Under the pieces are notes generated by a model that was not told the DNA's origin, searched no databases, and was given only the letters and a program-made list of their open reading frames with translations. From Lepiota brunneoincarnata (taxonomy: Eukaryota > Basidiomycota > Agaricomycetes > Agaricales > Agaricaceae): a stretch of DNA of 64,000 bases. A program made the translations under genes and the position numbers. Shown piece after piece: positions 19,736-31,764 of the stretch; position 1 is the first letter of the stretch; every line of letters starts with the position of its first letter. Location of the stretch: contig JAEBUN010000023.1 of NCBI GenBank assembly GCA_023014365.1, positions 799,096 through 863,095 of the forward strand, given 5' to 3'.

Positions 19736-22582
19736 ATGGGTGATTTCTTCGTCCTTCCACCACTCACCCTTCCCTCGCTTCCCCCGCCACCATTTGTCTA
19801 TGAGAACATTACAAATGATATTATCATTGACAACGGTGCCACCACCTTTCGCTGGGGATTCAGCCAGAATGAGCCCTACACCGCGCCCAATGTAGTTGCA
19901 AAATACAAGGAGCGCCGCAGCAACAAACCTCTGCTTCTCTTTGGTGAAGCAGTAGACTCGGAGAGCGGCGCACGGGGCCAAGCACGGACGCCATGGGAAG
20001 GAGATGTCCTTCTCAACTTTGACGCGCTGGTAAGTTCCCCTCATCTGCTGCCCGACTCTCGCTGACCAACCTGCAGGAAAACGCCTTTGACTATGCCTTT
20101 ATCCAACTAGGCATCAACACACCAGCCGTGCAACATCGTATCATCATGACCGAACGATTGGCCACTCCTCTCCACTCCCGTGCTCGTAGGTTGGTCTCAG
20201 CTGAACGAGGCGCCATATCCCCTGATCCCCTTTCTTGCCAGTAACTTCCGAACTCCTGTTCGAACTATACTCGGTCCCCGAGGTGACGTACTGCATAGAC
20301 GGCATCATGTCCTTTTACAAGAACAAGGGTACTACCAGCCCATTCACCACCGATGGTCTCGTCCTATCTTTTAACACTGCTTCAACTTCTGTCATACCAA
20401 TCCTCAGCGGGGCAGGTATCCTAAGCCATGCCAAAAGGTAGTGTGACACCGTTCTACCTAATCCCGTCAACTCACATTGCAAGGATTCCGTGGGGTTTAT
20501 CCCAAGCTTCCGATTACCTTCTTAAACTTATCCAACTCAAATACCCCAGTTTCCCTACGCGCACTTCTAACATCCAAACTAACGTAAGATCCTTATTCCG
20601 CCCACTCACCCCCCCTTCGTCAGCCTCACCTCCCAACAGTGGATGCTCCGAAACAGTGTGCTTATTCGCACCCGACTACCCTGCTCACCTCCGATCCCTT
20701 AAAACACCAGACGCACTCCGCGCCTCCGGGTGCATTATCCAGTTTCCAGTATGTTGTTCCTGTACAAGGAGGAGAAGACGGAGGAAGAGCTCGCGAGAAT
20801 TGCTGAAAAGAGAAGGGAACAGGGAAAGAAACTACAGGAGATGGCGGCCAAAAACAGGGCAGAAAAGGTGCGTGTTCATCAGTCGATTCCTTTTTTTTTT
20901 CTTGTTTACAGGTAGTGAACTACAGTTGCTTCAAAAGGAGAAGTACCTTCAGCACCTAACGAGTCTTAAAGAAGGAAAAGGTTCAGACAGCAAGCGCGAA
21001 TGGATGGTGAGTGGTTTTCACACCCCAATTCTCACCAGTAAAATCGAATATCCCCCCAGAGCAAACTTCAGGCAGAAGGCTTTGACTCCGATGCTGCTCT
21101 TGATCAAACTGTCAAAAAACTAGAAGCACAGGTCAGTAAAGCACGCAAGAGAGAACTTGGTGCCATTGCCGAGCCTGATGAACCTGCCGTACGCCCTCTA
21201 TTTCGGATTTGCCCGCTGTTTACTTATACTTAGCCCGATATTTAGGAAGAGCCGACATTTCCACTCGTAGATGTACCCGACGCAGAGGTGGGTAGAAGCC
21301 GTGGTGATCTGTCAACTACGACTAACGACCCTCCAGCTTGACGAAGAAGGTATCAAGGAAAAGAAGAAACAAAAGCTCATGAAAGCAGGGTACGAGGCCC
21401 GCGTGAGGGCCCGTAAAGAAAAGGAAAGAGAGCGAGAAGAAAAGGAACAGGAAGAGAAGAAGGAAGAAGAGGAACGTGAAAACGACTTTGAAACTTGGTC
21501 AAAGCACCTCCGTCAGGAGCAAGAGGTATGCCGTTTAACTCAATGCGCGCCCTCTGGTCTCATGTCACCTCTAAAGACACTGATGGCTCGCATCAAAGAA
21601 CGCTCTAGACGGAGAGCAGCTCTCAGCGACAGGAAAAGCGCTGCCGCACAGGCCAGGATGAAGAGCATCGCCAACCTAGCGAACGACGATCGCGTGCCAA
21701 AGAAAAAGCGGAAAGGCGGTGGAGGTATGCATCGCCCCTCCCCCCCTCTCATGATGAAGTACAGCTAATGATAAGCATAGAGGACATGTTTGGTGCTGAT
21801 GATGCTGATTGGGCCATCTACCGCAAGATTGTATGGCTCCGCTCCTATTACTGTCTCATCACCGCCTAATGTACAAAAACAGAACACCGCGAGCGTGTCC
21901 TCCGACGAGGAAGAAGATCTCAATCAGCTACAGACTATCGAACAGAAACTTTTACAACACGACCCCAATTTCACAATTCGCCATACACATGCCTCCATAA
22001 GTACCCAACGATCTGCTCTCCTCACAGCTTTCAAACCTGTATACGAAGATAGTGATACTCAAGGTTAGACCCCACTGTCCTCCTGCAGGGCCCTCACTAA
22101 GCTGCACATCAAGGCAACACTCGAATTCACCTGAATACCGAACGCTGGCGAGCGTGCGAGACCTGGTTCTCACCAAGCATGGCAGGCGTCGACTCAGCTG
22201 GCCTTGGTGAAGTGATTCAAAACGTTCTTGCGCGATTTACCGAGGCCGAAAAGAGGAGACTAGTCAATGCACGTCCATATTACTCTCTGACCGTAACAAC
22301 ATCTAACCAGAATCCTAGAACGTCTTTCTTACAGGCGGCCCTTCCCAGCTCGCGGGCCTCAAAGACCGGCTTTGCGCTACACTCCGACCAATCCTTCCAC
22401 CTGAAATGCCCATCAACATTGAACACGCACAGAACCCCTCGTTGGACGCTTGGTATGGCATGAGTCAGTTGAGTGAGTCGGGTGAACATCATGGGTTCAC
22501 CAGGCAGGATTATGACGAACAAGGCGGAGAACGGATCCGCAGGTGGTGGGGTGGTAATTGGAACAATGCGATTAATACATGA
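19736..22582 (+). CDS. ARP5: Actin-related protein ARP5, INO80 chromatin-remodelling subunit; possible frame breaks in exon 5
   Basis: ARP5 is the actin-related subunit of INO80. The actin fold is split by a large charged insertion, as here. Seen: DIIIDNGATTFRWGFS, EGDVLLNFDAL, IIMTERLATPLHSR, VDGIM-type CIDGIMSFYKN, IPWGLSQASDYLLKLIQLKYP, EEKTEEELARIAEKRREQGKK, an extreme Lys/Glu coil (21370-21520), SSDEEEDLNQLQTIEQ, NVFLTGGPSQL-like segment and a Trp-rich end WWGGNWNNAINT. Exons 19736-20029, 20077-20185, 20242-20437, 20484-20583, 20640-20867, 20926-21006 and about eight more. In exon 5 conserved peptides sit in three different frames, implying +1 shifts near 20652, 20745 and 20768; read as is, the exon meets a stop at about 20699. 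The rest is intact. Confidence 0.85.
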
Positions 22583-22967
22583 AGGGAGCCTTGGGTTTTA
22601 GCTACTTGCTTTCGATCCAGTACCTACAATCTGATTCGTTTCCCCAAGGACTAGTGGACAAATACGGGCACCTAGCATTCCTAGTACATACCACACGGAC
22701 ACGTGAACAAGAGTCTCATTTCACAACATCCTTGCGCACAAGCCCCTCGGTATACCCAACACACTGCTCCGAAGCACAATACCTGATCGTAAACCGGTTC
22801 GGTATTGGCTTCCTCGGAACAATGACCTCGGACGTCAGACCCAAGTCTGGCCGCCTGGGGGGACTGGCCTTGAACCGGAAAACTGGATCAGCATCAATTC
22901 TCTTCTTCTTGATGTCTCTAGGGCTGCACGTTAGCGAACACAAAAGATAACCCAGAGAAGGCTGGTA
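22583..22967. other. 3' region between ARP5 and the convergent Rab gene
   Basis: About 385 bp without a confident gene. On the minus strand 22716-22923 stays open and could be a C-terminal exon of the Rab gene if a donor at 22971 (GTAGTA) is used. Confidence 0.4.
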
Positions 22968-23706
<739 letters not shown>

Positions 23707-24145
23707 TATCGCAGGGTGTTCAGGAATGTTACCCGTGCGATGCTAGGGGATATAAAATACATACGGCTAGGTGTAAATGAATCAACTCGGGTCATGCCTG
23801 CCGTAACACAGGTTAGACGAGTGCGATGCTGCGGTTGCAAAAAGCAACCCCAACAGCTGCGGAGCATTCAACATGCCAGATTATTGTCAGAATGATAGTA
23901 AGGGATTCATCGTCACTTGCAGGTGAGGCAAAAACAGTTAATGCAACAAATGAAGAAGGGTAAACCGTCGACGTATTGTATCACTACATGACAAAACCTG
24001 GGTAGATGTAATACTCCATCAACTGCAACTGGACCAGTCATGGGGTAAAATGAACTACTGCACAGCCGAAATTGTGCGCGTGCGTCAGGTACAACAGGGG
24101 CGTATACAAGATATACAGAACCACGCGCAAGGGTGAATAATACTC

Positions 24146-25026
24146 TTATGAGCAACAGTTCGGTGATGATTGAACGGCCGGCTGGTTAAAGCGCACAGAG
24201 CCGTCCGCAGGTGCACCGGTCGCGGAGCCTGCGGCATCGGCTTGCGAGTCAATAAGGCGAGTCTTAATGTCCCTGCACCCAATGTTGAGCAGAATTTTGA
24301 AGAGATGCGTAAGTGCGTACCTGGCCAACGTAAAGAATGCCTCTTCAACGCCCTCATTTATCTTTGCCGACGTCTCCATGAAGCGAATGCCAAGTTCATT
24401 CGCGAGCTCGCGCCCCTGTTCTTCTGTGACAGCCCGCTTGTCCGTCCAATCTGACTTGTTTCCAATCAAAATCTTGTTGACACCTTCCGAGGCATGCTGC
24501 TCAATATTCGCGTGCCAGGTTCGGATATCTATGTGGATTTTTAGTCGCAGGATCGTGCGAGGATTAGGCCGCGACTGACTGTTGAAGGAGCGTTCGTCCG
24601 TAACATCATACACTAGTAGAATGCCCATTGCACCACGATAGTACGCCGTCGTGATTGTCCTAAAGCGTTCCTGGCCCGCTGTGTCCCACTACACAAAGTA
24701 AGCCCGTGGGTGTGACAAGATGACGGAGGACGCACTATCTGAAGCTTAATGCGCTTTCCGTCTAGTTCGATAGTGCGAATCTTAAAGTCAATGCCAATTG
24801 TTGTAATGAACGACGGTGTCCACGCATCATCGCAAAAACGGAGGAGCAGACAGGACTTGCCAACGCCTGCGGAATCTGCTTAGAAATAGCGTGAGGGGCG
24901 CATGGAATGCATCGTACCAGAATCGCCAATGAGGAGGAGCTGCAGTTTGAATTGTTAGCAAGACAAACAGGTCACCGTTGCAGAGTTGCTCGCCTTGATA
25001 AGAAAGTCGTAGTGAGGAGGGGGCAT
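24146..25026 (-). CDS. Rab8/SEC4-type small GTPase of exocytosis
   Basis: 209-residue Rab with the highest similarity pattern to SEC4/YPT2/RAB8, which tethers secretory vesicles to the exocyst. Exons 24994-25026, 24918-24939, 24736-24866, 24580-24688, 24321-24528, 24146-24272 total 630 nt. It starts [12 protein letters not shown]1 is GDSGVGKS, switch [13 protein letters not shown]3 [11 protein letters not shown], then [22 protein letters not shown]4 GNKSD, G5 ETSAK. The tail ends in NCCS, a CCX-type geranylgeranylation site. The first intron begins with GC rather than GT (AAG/GCGAGC at 24988-24996); the invariant [11 protein letters not shown] junction leaves no alternative. Exon 2 is only 22 nt. 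Confidence 0.9.
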
Positions 25027-25128
25027 GATGGAAGTCGGAGGCAAGGAGTGGGTAACTTGTTAACAGCACGTGGCATGTCACTACGTACACTGTATGTACA
25101 TACATGCCCGCTACGTCCATCTAGTACA

Positions 25129-27103
25129 TCATTTATGTTCTACTGCACGTTGCTTCCGTCGGTGTAGTATCACTGCCATAGCCACAAAGAGACCAGTACC
25201 CAGTATTGAAAACAACCCTGATAACAATGCAGGTCTCCACCACAGGAACTTTCCTGTTAACAGCGCACCATCCACGGGAGGGCCTACTCCAATTATTGGA
25301 AACTCAGTCCACGGGTCAAGGCAACTACATACCGACTAGCGCGCCGATGCCTGTACACATGAGTCAGAAACTGGCGATATCCAGTCGTGATAGTGTACTG
25401 ACCACAAAGAGCGAAAGCAACTCCCATCCTTAGTCTGTAGAAGCGCTGATCAGGAACAATAGTCGGGTATGTCAGCCCTAATTAAATCCCCACCCTAGCT
25501 CACTCATATCGTCTGATAAAATGGCGACGAGGGGTGCCATTAGCGCTATGACTGTGCCCGCAATACATCAGCAATAACCCTCAAACACGATGGCGTCCAG
25601 TGTACGCACACATCCCGACACCCCAGCCGAAGATTATCCCGAAAACTACGAACCCTGCTGTGGATTTCACACCGATCAGCCCAAGAATCAAGATCGCGCA
25701 AACTGCTGTCCCGATAATAACCAAGGGTACGACGCCAAGCACTCTGGTCAATAGCACAGGCGAGATACGCCCGATGAAATTTGCCCCATTCATGATAACA
25801 AGCTAATAAATATATGAGCTAGAACTTGATGGTATCTCAGAGGACCCACGGTGTAAAATGCGAAATTATCGCTCAATCCATGTTCCGCTGCATCGAGCTG
25901 GAGGAAGAACACCGGGAAATACATGCCGACTGGAAATACCATAAGTCTTTCTAGACATCAGCACATGTTCACCTGAGAACAGCGTGTGCTTACCCCAGCG
26001 AAGCACAGATATAGGCACTATCCTTCGAGAATTTCTTGAGACTCTTCATCAGGTTTGGTGACTTTGCAGGTGGTGGCAGCCGGGGGTGCATGAGTACGCA
26101 AGAGAGGACCAACAATCCAGTCACTAAGCCTGCACTTGCCCGAACGGCCCCCCCGAATCCCAGCTTTTGAAATGTATTGTTGAGCATTATCGGATGGAGC
26201 AAAGCCCCAAGAGCCGATCCAGAGGCAGCAATCGACATGGCCAGGGCACGCTTGCGATGGAAGTAATGGGATATCACAGCGATACTCGGGACGTACATGA
26301 GCCCAGCCCCGAGGCCATGGCCCAGTGCTTGGGCAAGAAAGTTCTGGGTTGGTATGCCTTTAGAAGAGCTCGGGTGGAAGTCGAGTTAAGGAGAATTACC
26401 TGATATACGTGATCAGGCTTGCTGAGAGACAGCATGAAGAGAGAAAAAATGATCAAGGCAGCGCCTCCGTAAATCGTATAATAGCTGGCAATGATAAGCA
26501 TAATCCGGCAGCTCGTCAGAAGTTGACCTACAAATATCCTCTATCGTAGAGCCTGCCTGTGTAGAGCCCGCTTGCAATAACAATGAAACCATTCACACTG
26601 CCAATCCAGCTATATATAATGGTTAGCTAAGTCAGCAGTCCGGTAGGAAGTATAACACACGATATCGTTGAGGGGGTCTCGGATGTGATGTAAAACCTAG
26701 TATAAAAGTCTAAGAGGAAGCGCTGAGTCTTCATTGAAAAGTGTCGATCATTGCAAGTACATTACCTTGATAGACCCCAAAAGATGTGGTGTACCTTAAT
26801 ACGCGACTTTAGGGCTCCACGCTCTAAGCTTGACTCGGTTTACACTCACCCAAAGCCGCAGAACTGAGCACAAAACCTGGAAGGTATTCAGGGTTGCTGC
26901 AACGGGGTAGCACTAATCGCGAGAACTCACGCCCCCACCACTACCGCCCAACCTCTCAGGCCACCCTCAGGGTATTCAGGGCCTTGGCGTTCAATGTTCT
27001 TCTCCGAGGGTGGGTCAACATGACCCCCATTGGTCGGGGTATCACGAGTGCCATTTCCAGAGGTATTCTCTGCGGTGCTCTCAACTTTCTCTTCCTGGGT
27101 CAT
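25129..27103 (-). CDS. Major facilitator superfamily transporter, monocarboxylate-permease (MCT) type
   Basis: Multi-exon, about 12-helix transporter resembling fungal MCT-like permeases. From the ATG at 27103 a polar N terminus of about 50 residues ends in EYPEGGLRGWAVVVGA, the classic entry into helix 1 of this family. Then come IASYYTIYGGAALIIFS, ALGHGLGAGLMYVPSIAVISHYF followed by the RKRALAMSIAASGSALGALLHP signature, NGANFIGRISPVLLTRVLG, VVFGIIFGWGVGMC and a last helix GLFSILGTGLFVAMAVILH before a basic tail and the stop at 25129. Transport substrate cannot be told from sequence. An in-frame ATG further upstream (27286) is possible but would add an unlike, Arg-rich leader. Confidence 0.82.
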
Positions 27104-27526
27104 TGGGTGAAATCGAGTGGGTGTGTGAAAATAGCATGCCAACCTCGAGCCTTTTCTATCGCCTGACATTGTTGCTAAGCGAGTTCTATGAATATTCGAG
27201 CCGAACGTGGCCGGCGGCAGCGGTAGGAAATACGTGCGGCCTTCCCCGTTTCTTGACGTAACGGTGGTACCTTCCATGATGGACAAAGATAAGAGAGGAC
27301 GACGGTATACTTAGAACTTCTCAGCAGGTGGGGCTCATGGAGTCGGGACAACATGTGTCCAGAGTCCTGTGTTTTTGCCTGAGGCCACAAGTCAGCCTTC
27401 TGCATCACTCATGATCGTCTCGGCCACACAATCAATGTTTTTATGAAGAAAAGGCACTATATGAAAGAGGTGCAAAAAAGGCTTAGTCAGCAATAGATAA
27501 AAAATCAATAACCTTGGAAGGTTTGT

Positions 27527-27603
27527 GGCGCTATAGTGTAGTGGTTATCACTCGGGATTCTGAAGAATATTCCCGAAACCCAGGTTCGAACCCTGGTAGC
27601 GCC
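27527..27603 (+). tRNA. tRNA-Gln (anticodon CTG) with a very short intron
   Basis: Acceptor stem GGCGCTA (27527-27533) pairs perfectly with TAGCGCC (27597-27603). The D arm GTGTAGTGGTTATCAC matches fungal tRNA-Gln. The anticodon stem CGGGA/TCCCG closes a loop in which TT precedes CTG, followed by A37 and about 6 extra nucleotides (AGAATA, near 27563-27568), a minimal intron at the canonical 37/38 site. T arm CCAGG-TTCGAAC-CCTGG contains the B box. A TTTT run follows directly. Confidence 0.9.
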
Positions 27604-27607
27604 TTTT
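27604..27607 (+). terminator. RNA polymerase III terminator of tRNA-Gln
   Basis: A run of four T residues immediately after the discriminator position of the tRNA, as expected for Pol III. Confidence 0.7.
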
Positions 27608-27740
27608 ATTACTTTTGCTGTGCCGGAGGCGTGGACAATACCTACCACTTTTGGATGCCACGTACCTCGATTTGACCTCAAGGTTTGCACTGCACGGAAC
27701 CACCGCACCCTTGACTTGACGTCTTCGAAATTCTTTGGAC

Positions 27741-28900
27741 ATGACGACTGCAGCTGAACGCGCCGAGGCACGACGCAAGGCTATTCTCGCAAAACGCGGG
27801 GACCGTCTAGCCAAGTTAACGACCTCCGCGAGAGGAGATGATGCGTCGGCCTACTTGCACGATGGTGCGTCTCTCAGACACACGGCTTTTCACATCACTC
27901 ACGCTCGCAGGTGTTCCGTCTTTCTCCAAGGATTTCCTGGGCGACGAAACCAGTTCAGATATGCCTACGCCCCCACGTTACTCTGTCTCTCCTTCTCCTT
28001 CTTCTACACCAAACAAACCAGCAGTCGCAGAATCCTCGGCGACTCCCTCCGCTGTCCCTACGTCCACACTCAGGCCGGAGAACCTGTTCCAACACGTCGA
28101 TGAATCCGTCTGGTCTCCAGAACTCCAAGAACAATTCAGACAGGCTCTAATGAGTGCCGCCTCGCAGCCCCCTCCATCCAGTCGGGTGCCAAGCGGTGCA
28201 TCCAATAGGGTCCCCAGCTTTGGTTCTGCCCTGGGCTCCGGTAGCGAACAGCATACAGACGATCCTCTTGCCGATCCTTTTGCTCCATTTTTGAACGGTC
28301 AACAGGGTAAAATTCTTGGGGCTTACGGGAAGCTCATGAGTGGTCAAGCTTCTGCTGCTACTCCCTCGCTGGTCGATCGTACCAAAGTGATAATGGGTCT
28401 TATTCAAATGATTCTCTCGTGCCTTCTATTGGCATATTTTGTGTTTTGGGTTGAACCCACGGCGTACGCACAGAAGGTGGGCTCACTAGATGTCGGTCGG
28501 TGGTCGAGATGGGCGGTACTTGGCGAAAATAGGAACATGCTAGAGTTGCTGGAAACGTTCCGAGTACAGCCAGTGGTGCGTATGCAGTGGATATCGTTGA
28601 TTCTGATCGCTCATTGAATATCAGCCGTTCTTCTGGGCTTTTGTTGCATTAGAAGTGGCACTGCGCTTCTTTACCATCCAAGCTACTTTTGTGCGTCGGC
28701 CTATCGTAATTCTCTGATGCTAAGCTGACTGGAATGTGGCTCAGGCCCCAAGTAGCGTTCTCCAATCATTGCTGGTTGTGATTCCAGGCCTCTCGAATGT
28801 GGCTAGCATCATTAGTGTAGCGTTACTTTTTCTAAACGACCTCGCGAGCATTGTTTTCGGACTAGGCGTCATCGTTTATGTTGCTAGCCTTGTCAGGTGA
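27741..28900 (+). CDS. GET2/CAML-like receptor subunit for tail-anchored protein insertion
   Basis: 336-residue protein. Exons 27741-27864, 27911-28575, 28625-28690, 28745-28900 total 1011 nt in phase. The cytosolic N terminus has the positively charged helix of Get2 (AERAEARRKAILAKRGDRL), which binds the Get3 ATPase. A long Ser/Pro-rich linker follows, then three membrane segments near the C terminus: VIMGLIQMILSCLLLAYFVFW, PFFWAFVALEVALRFFT and VASIISVALLFLNDLASIVFGLGVIVYVASL. This order matches GET2, the ER receptor that with GET1 inserts tail-anchored proteins. Sequence similarity outside the N motif and last helices is weak in this family, so the call rests on architecture. A TTG six bases upstream is not needed as start. 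Confidence 0.75.
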
Positions 28901-29036
28901 ACGAGGATGTTACTTGAGTGGACTCAGTTTTAGGGTCGTTACTATTCACCACGTTGGTTACTTATTAGTGGCCAATATATCATTGTACACAGGATAACTT
29001 AAAGTGGCAGGATGGTATATTGAGAGATGGATAGTA

Positions 29037-29651
29037 TCACGAAGATGTAGTTTCGGCCGTTTTCCTTGGAGGGGTTGGCGGTGACTTGCGCATTTGTAAT
29101 TCCTTCTCCTCTCCAGAAATGAGTGGCAAACCTTCCGCCGCGCGCGTCTTTTTGTATTCTCGCCATGGATCACCTCCGGCGACCTCCATAAGTTCCCGAA
29201 TAATTGCTGTCGACCACTTGTTATCCATCTCCACCGTTCTCGTTTTGCCAGAGGCTAGATACGGCCGACATAAGCACGGGACGGTTGGCAGTAACCGCAA
29301 CGCGGACGTACCGAAGGTCAGCTCAATATCCTGCCTGACTAGGCCTTCCGCCTTCCACACTTTGTCCACCTCGATCTCTAAGCCCGGGTTGGCCCATCGG
29401 ATACGAGGTAGTGCATCCTTCACAAAATATCTACAGGAGAACCATCAAGTCTCATTTCGGCCAACCAAGAAGCATAATACCCTTCACCTAGCACCAAAGC
29501 TGTTGTTCTTTGCGCTCCACCGTACCTTGAACTTGGTCACGTTTGGAAGTTGGAGTCTTGGCGTCTGGTTGAGGTGACCAAGGATTTTCGACAGCTTAGA
29601 GGGGCCTTGCTTTAGGGCTTTCGCAGAGCTGGAGGCTACTGTTGAAGCCAT
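29037..29651 (-). CDS. Mitochondrial ribosomal protein with L51/S25/CI-B8 domain (MRP49/S25-like)
   Basis: 185-residue protein. Exons 29488-29651 and 29037-29430 total 558 nt. The thioredoxin-like L51/S25/CI-B8 fold is seen as KFKVRWSAKNNSFGARYFVKD, LPRIRWANPGLEIEVDKV and IELTFG, and the N terminus (MASTVASSSAKALKQGPSK) is a plausible matrix-targeting presequence, rich in Ser/Lys and poor in acids. In this fold family, fungal members are mitoribosomal proteins such as Mrp49 (mL61) or mS25; I cannot decide which. The C-terminal tail is Lys/Pro-rich. It is head to head with SWC2 (159 bp). Confidence 0.75.
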
Positions 29652-29810
29652 CGTCGCGTGTAGAGCACCTAACCGCTATTTTTCTGCTATGAAGAATCGT
29701 ATTTGCACATATTTGATTTTAGGGCTACCGGTCTCTTAACTGAGAGGTTCCGTTTGTTACTTGCTTTACTTTACATTCCATTCATTCATCATTCACCATC
29801 GAGCGCGACC

Positions 29811-31704
29811 ATGGCAGACGAACCGGAGAGTTTGATCGTTCGTCGCCCAAGAAGGAGCACGGCTGGTAACCGGTAAGCAATGTCTCGATGACGTGTCTGA
29901 GCCGCTAGCATCAACTCATGGTCAGTCAGCATGCAGGCTGCTCTCGCGGAAATGGCCCTGGAGGGAGTGAATAAGGAATTTGATGATGACAAGGAGTTTG
30001 TCGATGATAAAGGTGTGTAAGTCATACGACTGATTCGAATAGCACTCGATAATGGCATTAGCCGAGGAGGATGTGTTTGAATCTGACTTTGCAAGTACGG
30101 ATGAGGACGAAGCAAACCGAGAGGACCTAGATGCTGGAGAAAGAGCGGCCGAAGATGAAGAGAAATCTGCTCGAAAGGTTCGTCGCACTTGAGATACACA
30201 GGATCATGTTACGAATTGACTACCAGACTGCGAGAGAGCGTTTGGAGAAGCAGACCGCGGCAGCCCTCACGAGACACCGGGCAACATTCAACCCTCAGGC
30301 CGTGGCTCCGCCAGTAGTAAAACCGAAACTGAAGCCAAAGCAACCGCTGCTCGCCGCCGCTTCCGAAACCAGCGATGTGATGCTAGCAGGTACGGAGGTA
30401 CCGCGGCGAGCGGGTCAAAAAAGGAAGAGCCAGCGGAGGCATACGGTACTGAACACTAGTGCGACTGTAACAAGACTTAAGGAAACGGAGGAGAAGAAGG
30501 TATGTTTTCTGCAGTTCGCTACTTGCCATTGCTCATGATCGCCGCAGGCATCTGCCCCAAAGAAATTCAAGCCTTCAACTCGGTCGTTTTCCCAGAGCGA
30601 GCTGATTGCGTGGGCTTTGGACAACGAAGAAGGCAACACTAGGGAGCACAGAAACTACCTTGAAATAGAGGAGGAAAAGCGGAAGAAGGCTCGCGTGATC
30701 AAGACACCAGCCGTGGAGGGGCCTCTTCTTCGTTGGGTTAGCAAGGTCGAGCAAGAAAAATTTAAGGTGAACGTCCAAGTGACGCCACCTCAACCACCAC
30801 TACCACTACCACCACCACCACCACCACCACCACCACCACCACCACCTGCCGCTCCTCCCGTGCCTTCCTATGCAAGCTATTACGAAGCGTATAGTCTCTA
30901 TGCAAACTATCTGTCGCGACTAATAGCTACATCGGCGAGCACAACTCAGAAGTCAATATCTTCTGTTCCCCAGACGGCATCGATACCATCGCTTAACGAA
31001 TCTCAGGCGAAGGTAAAATCGACTTCTGAACAAGCTGTCGCAAGTCAAATGTCGTCACCACAACCCGCTCAAACAACCCCCGCCGCCACCACATCAGGCC
31101 CTTCATTCATGCCCTCCACGATGACTCAAACAAATAATCAGTCATTTTCAACTTTCCGTTTATCCACTACCCCATCTACCCTTACATATCCCGCCTTCGC
31201 TTATTACACCCCTTCAGCCACGGCTCCAGCGACAAATTCACTTTTCAGCTCGACTTCGACACCCGTGGCTGCGTCACCGCAACCACCCCAGAGTCAATTC
31301 GTCGAAGAGGAGCGGACAGAAAATGTCACAAAGAACTACGTGGTGATTGAGCTTGACCAACGGGATGGTGTTGTAAAGCCATCCTGGAAAGAGATGATGA
31401 AGGCAATGTTTGGTGACCACGTCAAGTGGGAAGAGCTCAAAGTGCTTGGTGGGAAGGGACGGCCGTTGGGTAAGTTCACTACTAGTCGCTCGCTCTGGAT
31501 GATCCATTCACTATTCCGCACCTAGGCCGGGTAAAGCAGCGATGTCCTATTACTGGGAAATACGCCCCATATACGGACCCTCGCACAGGTGTACCGTTCG
31601 CAGATGTGGATGCCTACCGGGTATTATCGGAGATTTTGGACCATGATTATATGTGGAGCCCCGAGCTCGGGTGCTACGTGGACAAACAGGACGGCGGTGG
31701 CTGA
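29811..31704 (+). CDS. SWC2: SWR1 complex subunit SWC2 / YL1 (VPS72), H2A.Z chaperone
   Basis: 544-residue homologue of YL1/Swc2, which binds H2A.Z-H2B and nucleosome-free DNA for the SWR1 remodeller. Exons 29811-29872, 29930-30012, 30062-30177, 30227-30499, 30548-31469, 31526-31704 total 1635 nt in phase. The N-terminal YL1 region reads VRRPRRSTAGNRMQAALAEM followed by acidic DEED/ESDFASTDEDE blocks, the H2A.Z-binding part. A basic middle (KKFKPSTRSFSQSELI...) follows. Exon 5 encodes a long Pro run and a Ser/Thr/Pro-rich linker. The C-terminal YL1_C domain has CPITGKYAPYTDPRTGVPF and DVDAYRVLSEIL. All hallmark motifs are intact. Confidence 0.93.
30791..30846 (+). repeat. CAC trinucleotide repeat coding for polyproline in SWC2
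   Basis: Nearly pure (CCA)n tract inside exon 5 of SWC2; translated it gives a run of about 13 prolines. A likely length-variable microsatellite. Confidence 0.9.
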
Positions 31705-31764
31705 GGATATCGGACTGAGATTTATTGTTTCTTACAGCACATTTGTATTTAGATACCTTAGCTC

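Noticed and set aside
20428..21123. Long uninterrupted frame through the ARP5 middle region
   Set aside because: It runs through clear introns and gives an Arg-rich nonsense stretch (RRRRRRK); the conserved ARP5 peptides fall in other frames.
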